A stretch of 40,830 bases of DNA from Kineosporia sp. R_H_3 (GTDB lineage Bacteria; Actinomycetota; Actinomycetes; Actinomycetales; Kineosporiaceae). Every line of letters begins with the position of its first letter. Within the stretch, counting starts at the first letter, position 1. Shown piece by piece: positions 40,285 to 40,830 of this stretch. The stretch spans positions 1 to 40,830 of the forward strand of contig NZ_MWLL01000172.1 of the NCBI RefSeq assembly GCF_002198675.1, read 5' to 3'. Made by a program: the position numbers and the translations under genes. The notes below the pieces were generated by a model. That model had not been told where the DNA came from. It made no database searches and saw only the letters and a list, made by a program, of their open reading frames with translations.

Positions 40285-40746
40285 GTGTTGTCGAAGCGAG
40301 GGGCCGTCGCGGCCCTGCTGTTCACCGCGCTGGTGCCGGGCGTCACCGGGTGCTCCGGGCCCGCGGACGACGGGACGCACACCCCGTCGACGGCCTCCGC
40401 GACGGCGGCCGCGACCGCGACCGAGCCGGCCGTCCGGCCCATCGAGACCGCGACCCCGGTCGCGTTCGACCGGGACGCGCCGAAGGCGAAGGCCCGCAAC
40501 GAGATCGGCGAGCCGTGGCGGCTCGACGCCGCGGGGGCCACCGCGTGCGCGCGCGCGGAGTTCGCCTTCCGGTCCCCGGAGACCGGCGGTGACCTGGCCG
40601 GGCAGCTGGAGCAGCTGCGGTCGGCCGTGAAGAAGACGAAGAGCACGAGCCTGCGGGACGCCGTCGCCGCGCTGCCCGCCGGCGCCGCGGCCACCGACGT
40701 CCGCAGCGTCCTGGAGGTCTGCACCGCGATGGGGTACCAGCTGTGA
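40285..40746 (+). CDS. Small putative lipoprotein
   Basis: A 153-residue secreted protein of unknown function. The GTG at 40285 gives a signal peptide MLSKRGAVAALLFTALVPGV ending in the lipobox VTGC (Cys near 22), followed by a Thr/Ser/Ala-rich linker and a small domain of about 90 residues with helix-like AGQLEQLRSAVKKTKSTSLR and a possible disulfide between two Cys residues (ACARAE and VCTAMG). No family is recognised. Its stop overlaps the next start by 4 bases, so the two are probably one operon. Confidence 0.7.
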   Translation: MLSKRGAVAALLFTALVPGVTGCSGPADDGTHTPSTASATAAATATEPAVRPIETATPVAFDRDAPKAKARNEIGEPWRLDAAGATACARAEFAFRSPETGGDLAGQLEQLRSAVKKTKSTSLRDAVAALPAGAAATDVRSVLEVCTAMGYQL

Positions 40747-40830
40747 GCCGGCCGCTCGGCAGGGTCGCCCTGGCCGTCGCCGCCCTCGCCGTCGCGGGGC
40801 TGTCCGCCGCGGCGCCCGCGGCGGACAGCC
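40743..40830 (+). CDS. Start of a secreted protein (cut by window edge)
   Basis: A GTG start overlaps the lipoprotein stop (GTGA). The 29 visible codons read MSRPLGRVALAVAALAVAGL followed by SAAAPAADS, a typical Sec signal peptide with a probable cleavage site after APA. Nothing can be said about the mature protein. Confidence 0.65.
   Translation, partial: MSRPLGRVALAVAALAVAGLSAAAPAADS

Overview
This window comes from a high-GC actinobacterial chromosome. Codon third positions are almost all G or C, GTG starts are common, TetR, MarR and IclR regulators are abundant, and there is a BTAD/SARP-type regulator and MASE1/SpoIIE-type PP2C signalling. I cannot name the genus from the sequence alone; it looks like a Micrococcales- or Cellulomonas-type actinobacterium, but that is a guess.

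The window falls into two parts, divided by an intact tRNA-Lys(TTT) gene on the minus strand (25594-25666). Everything left of it, back to a 46-bp copy of the tRNA 3' half at 72-117, looks like a genomic island of about 25 kb that entered at the tRNA 3' end. Both junctions carry short GTTGGCA direct repeats on the island side, as expected for integrase arm sites, but I see no integrase, relaxase or transfer gene. The two tRNA 3' halves differ at one base pair of the T stem, and the change is compensated on both sides, so each half comes from a functional tRNA lineage. A complete 1401-bp IS481-family element (24183-25583) sits between island and tRNA with a 16-bp target duplication. The end of an identical IS copy (1-61) sits at exactly the same distance from the other tRNA fragment.

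Island content, left to right: (a) a helix-turn-helix, plasmid-replication-like protein with four dyad repeats inside its own coding sequence. (b) A minus-strand operon (10500 to 1738): DUF3237 protein, family-5 solute-binding lipoprotein, amidase, DppB-type permease, a DppC-DppD permease-ATPase fusion, DppF-type ATPase and a second amidase, with a divergent TetR regulator. This looks like uptake and hydrolysis of an amide or peptide-like compound. (c) A plus-strand operon of agmatinase-family ureohydrolase, short-chain dehydrogenase and a 967-residue kinase / M23-like / class III aminotransferase fusion. It is flanked by two TetR genes and followed by an APC amino acid/amine permease. Read as a pathway it could import a guanidino-hydroxy compound, remove urea, phosphorylate the hydroxyl, and eliminate phosphate and ammonia. 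(d) A P450 system: one P450 with an N-terminal internal deletion, an IclR regulator, a full-length P450, a [2Fe-2S] ferredoxin and a ferredoxin reductase. Both P450s have an unusual I-helix motif (SGG-x-NEP) that recalls GcoA-type aromatic O-demethylases.

Right of the tRNA the window looks like ordinary chromosome. It holds two large SpoIIE-type PP2C phosphatases with sensor domains (MASE1-GAF; GAF-PAS), a GGDEF diguanylate cyclase, a MarR regulator with a heterodimeric ABC exporter pair, a DUF4242 protein, a BTAD/TPR regulator, a small lipoprotein, and the start of a secreted protein cut by the window edge. No rRNA or CRISPR array was seen.
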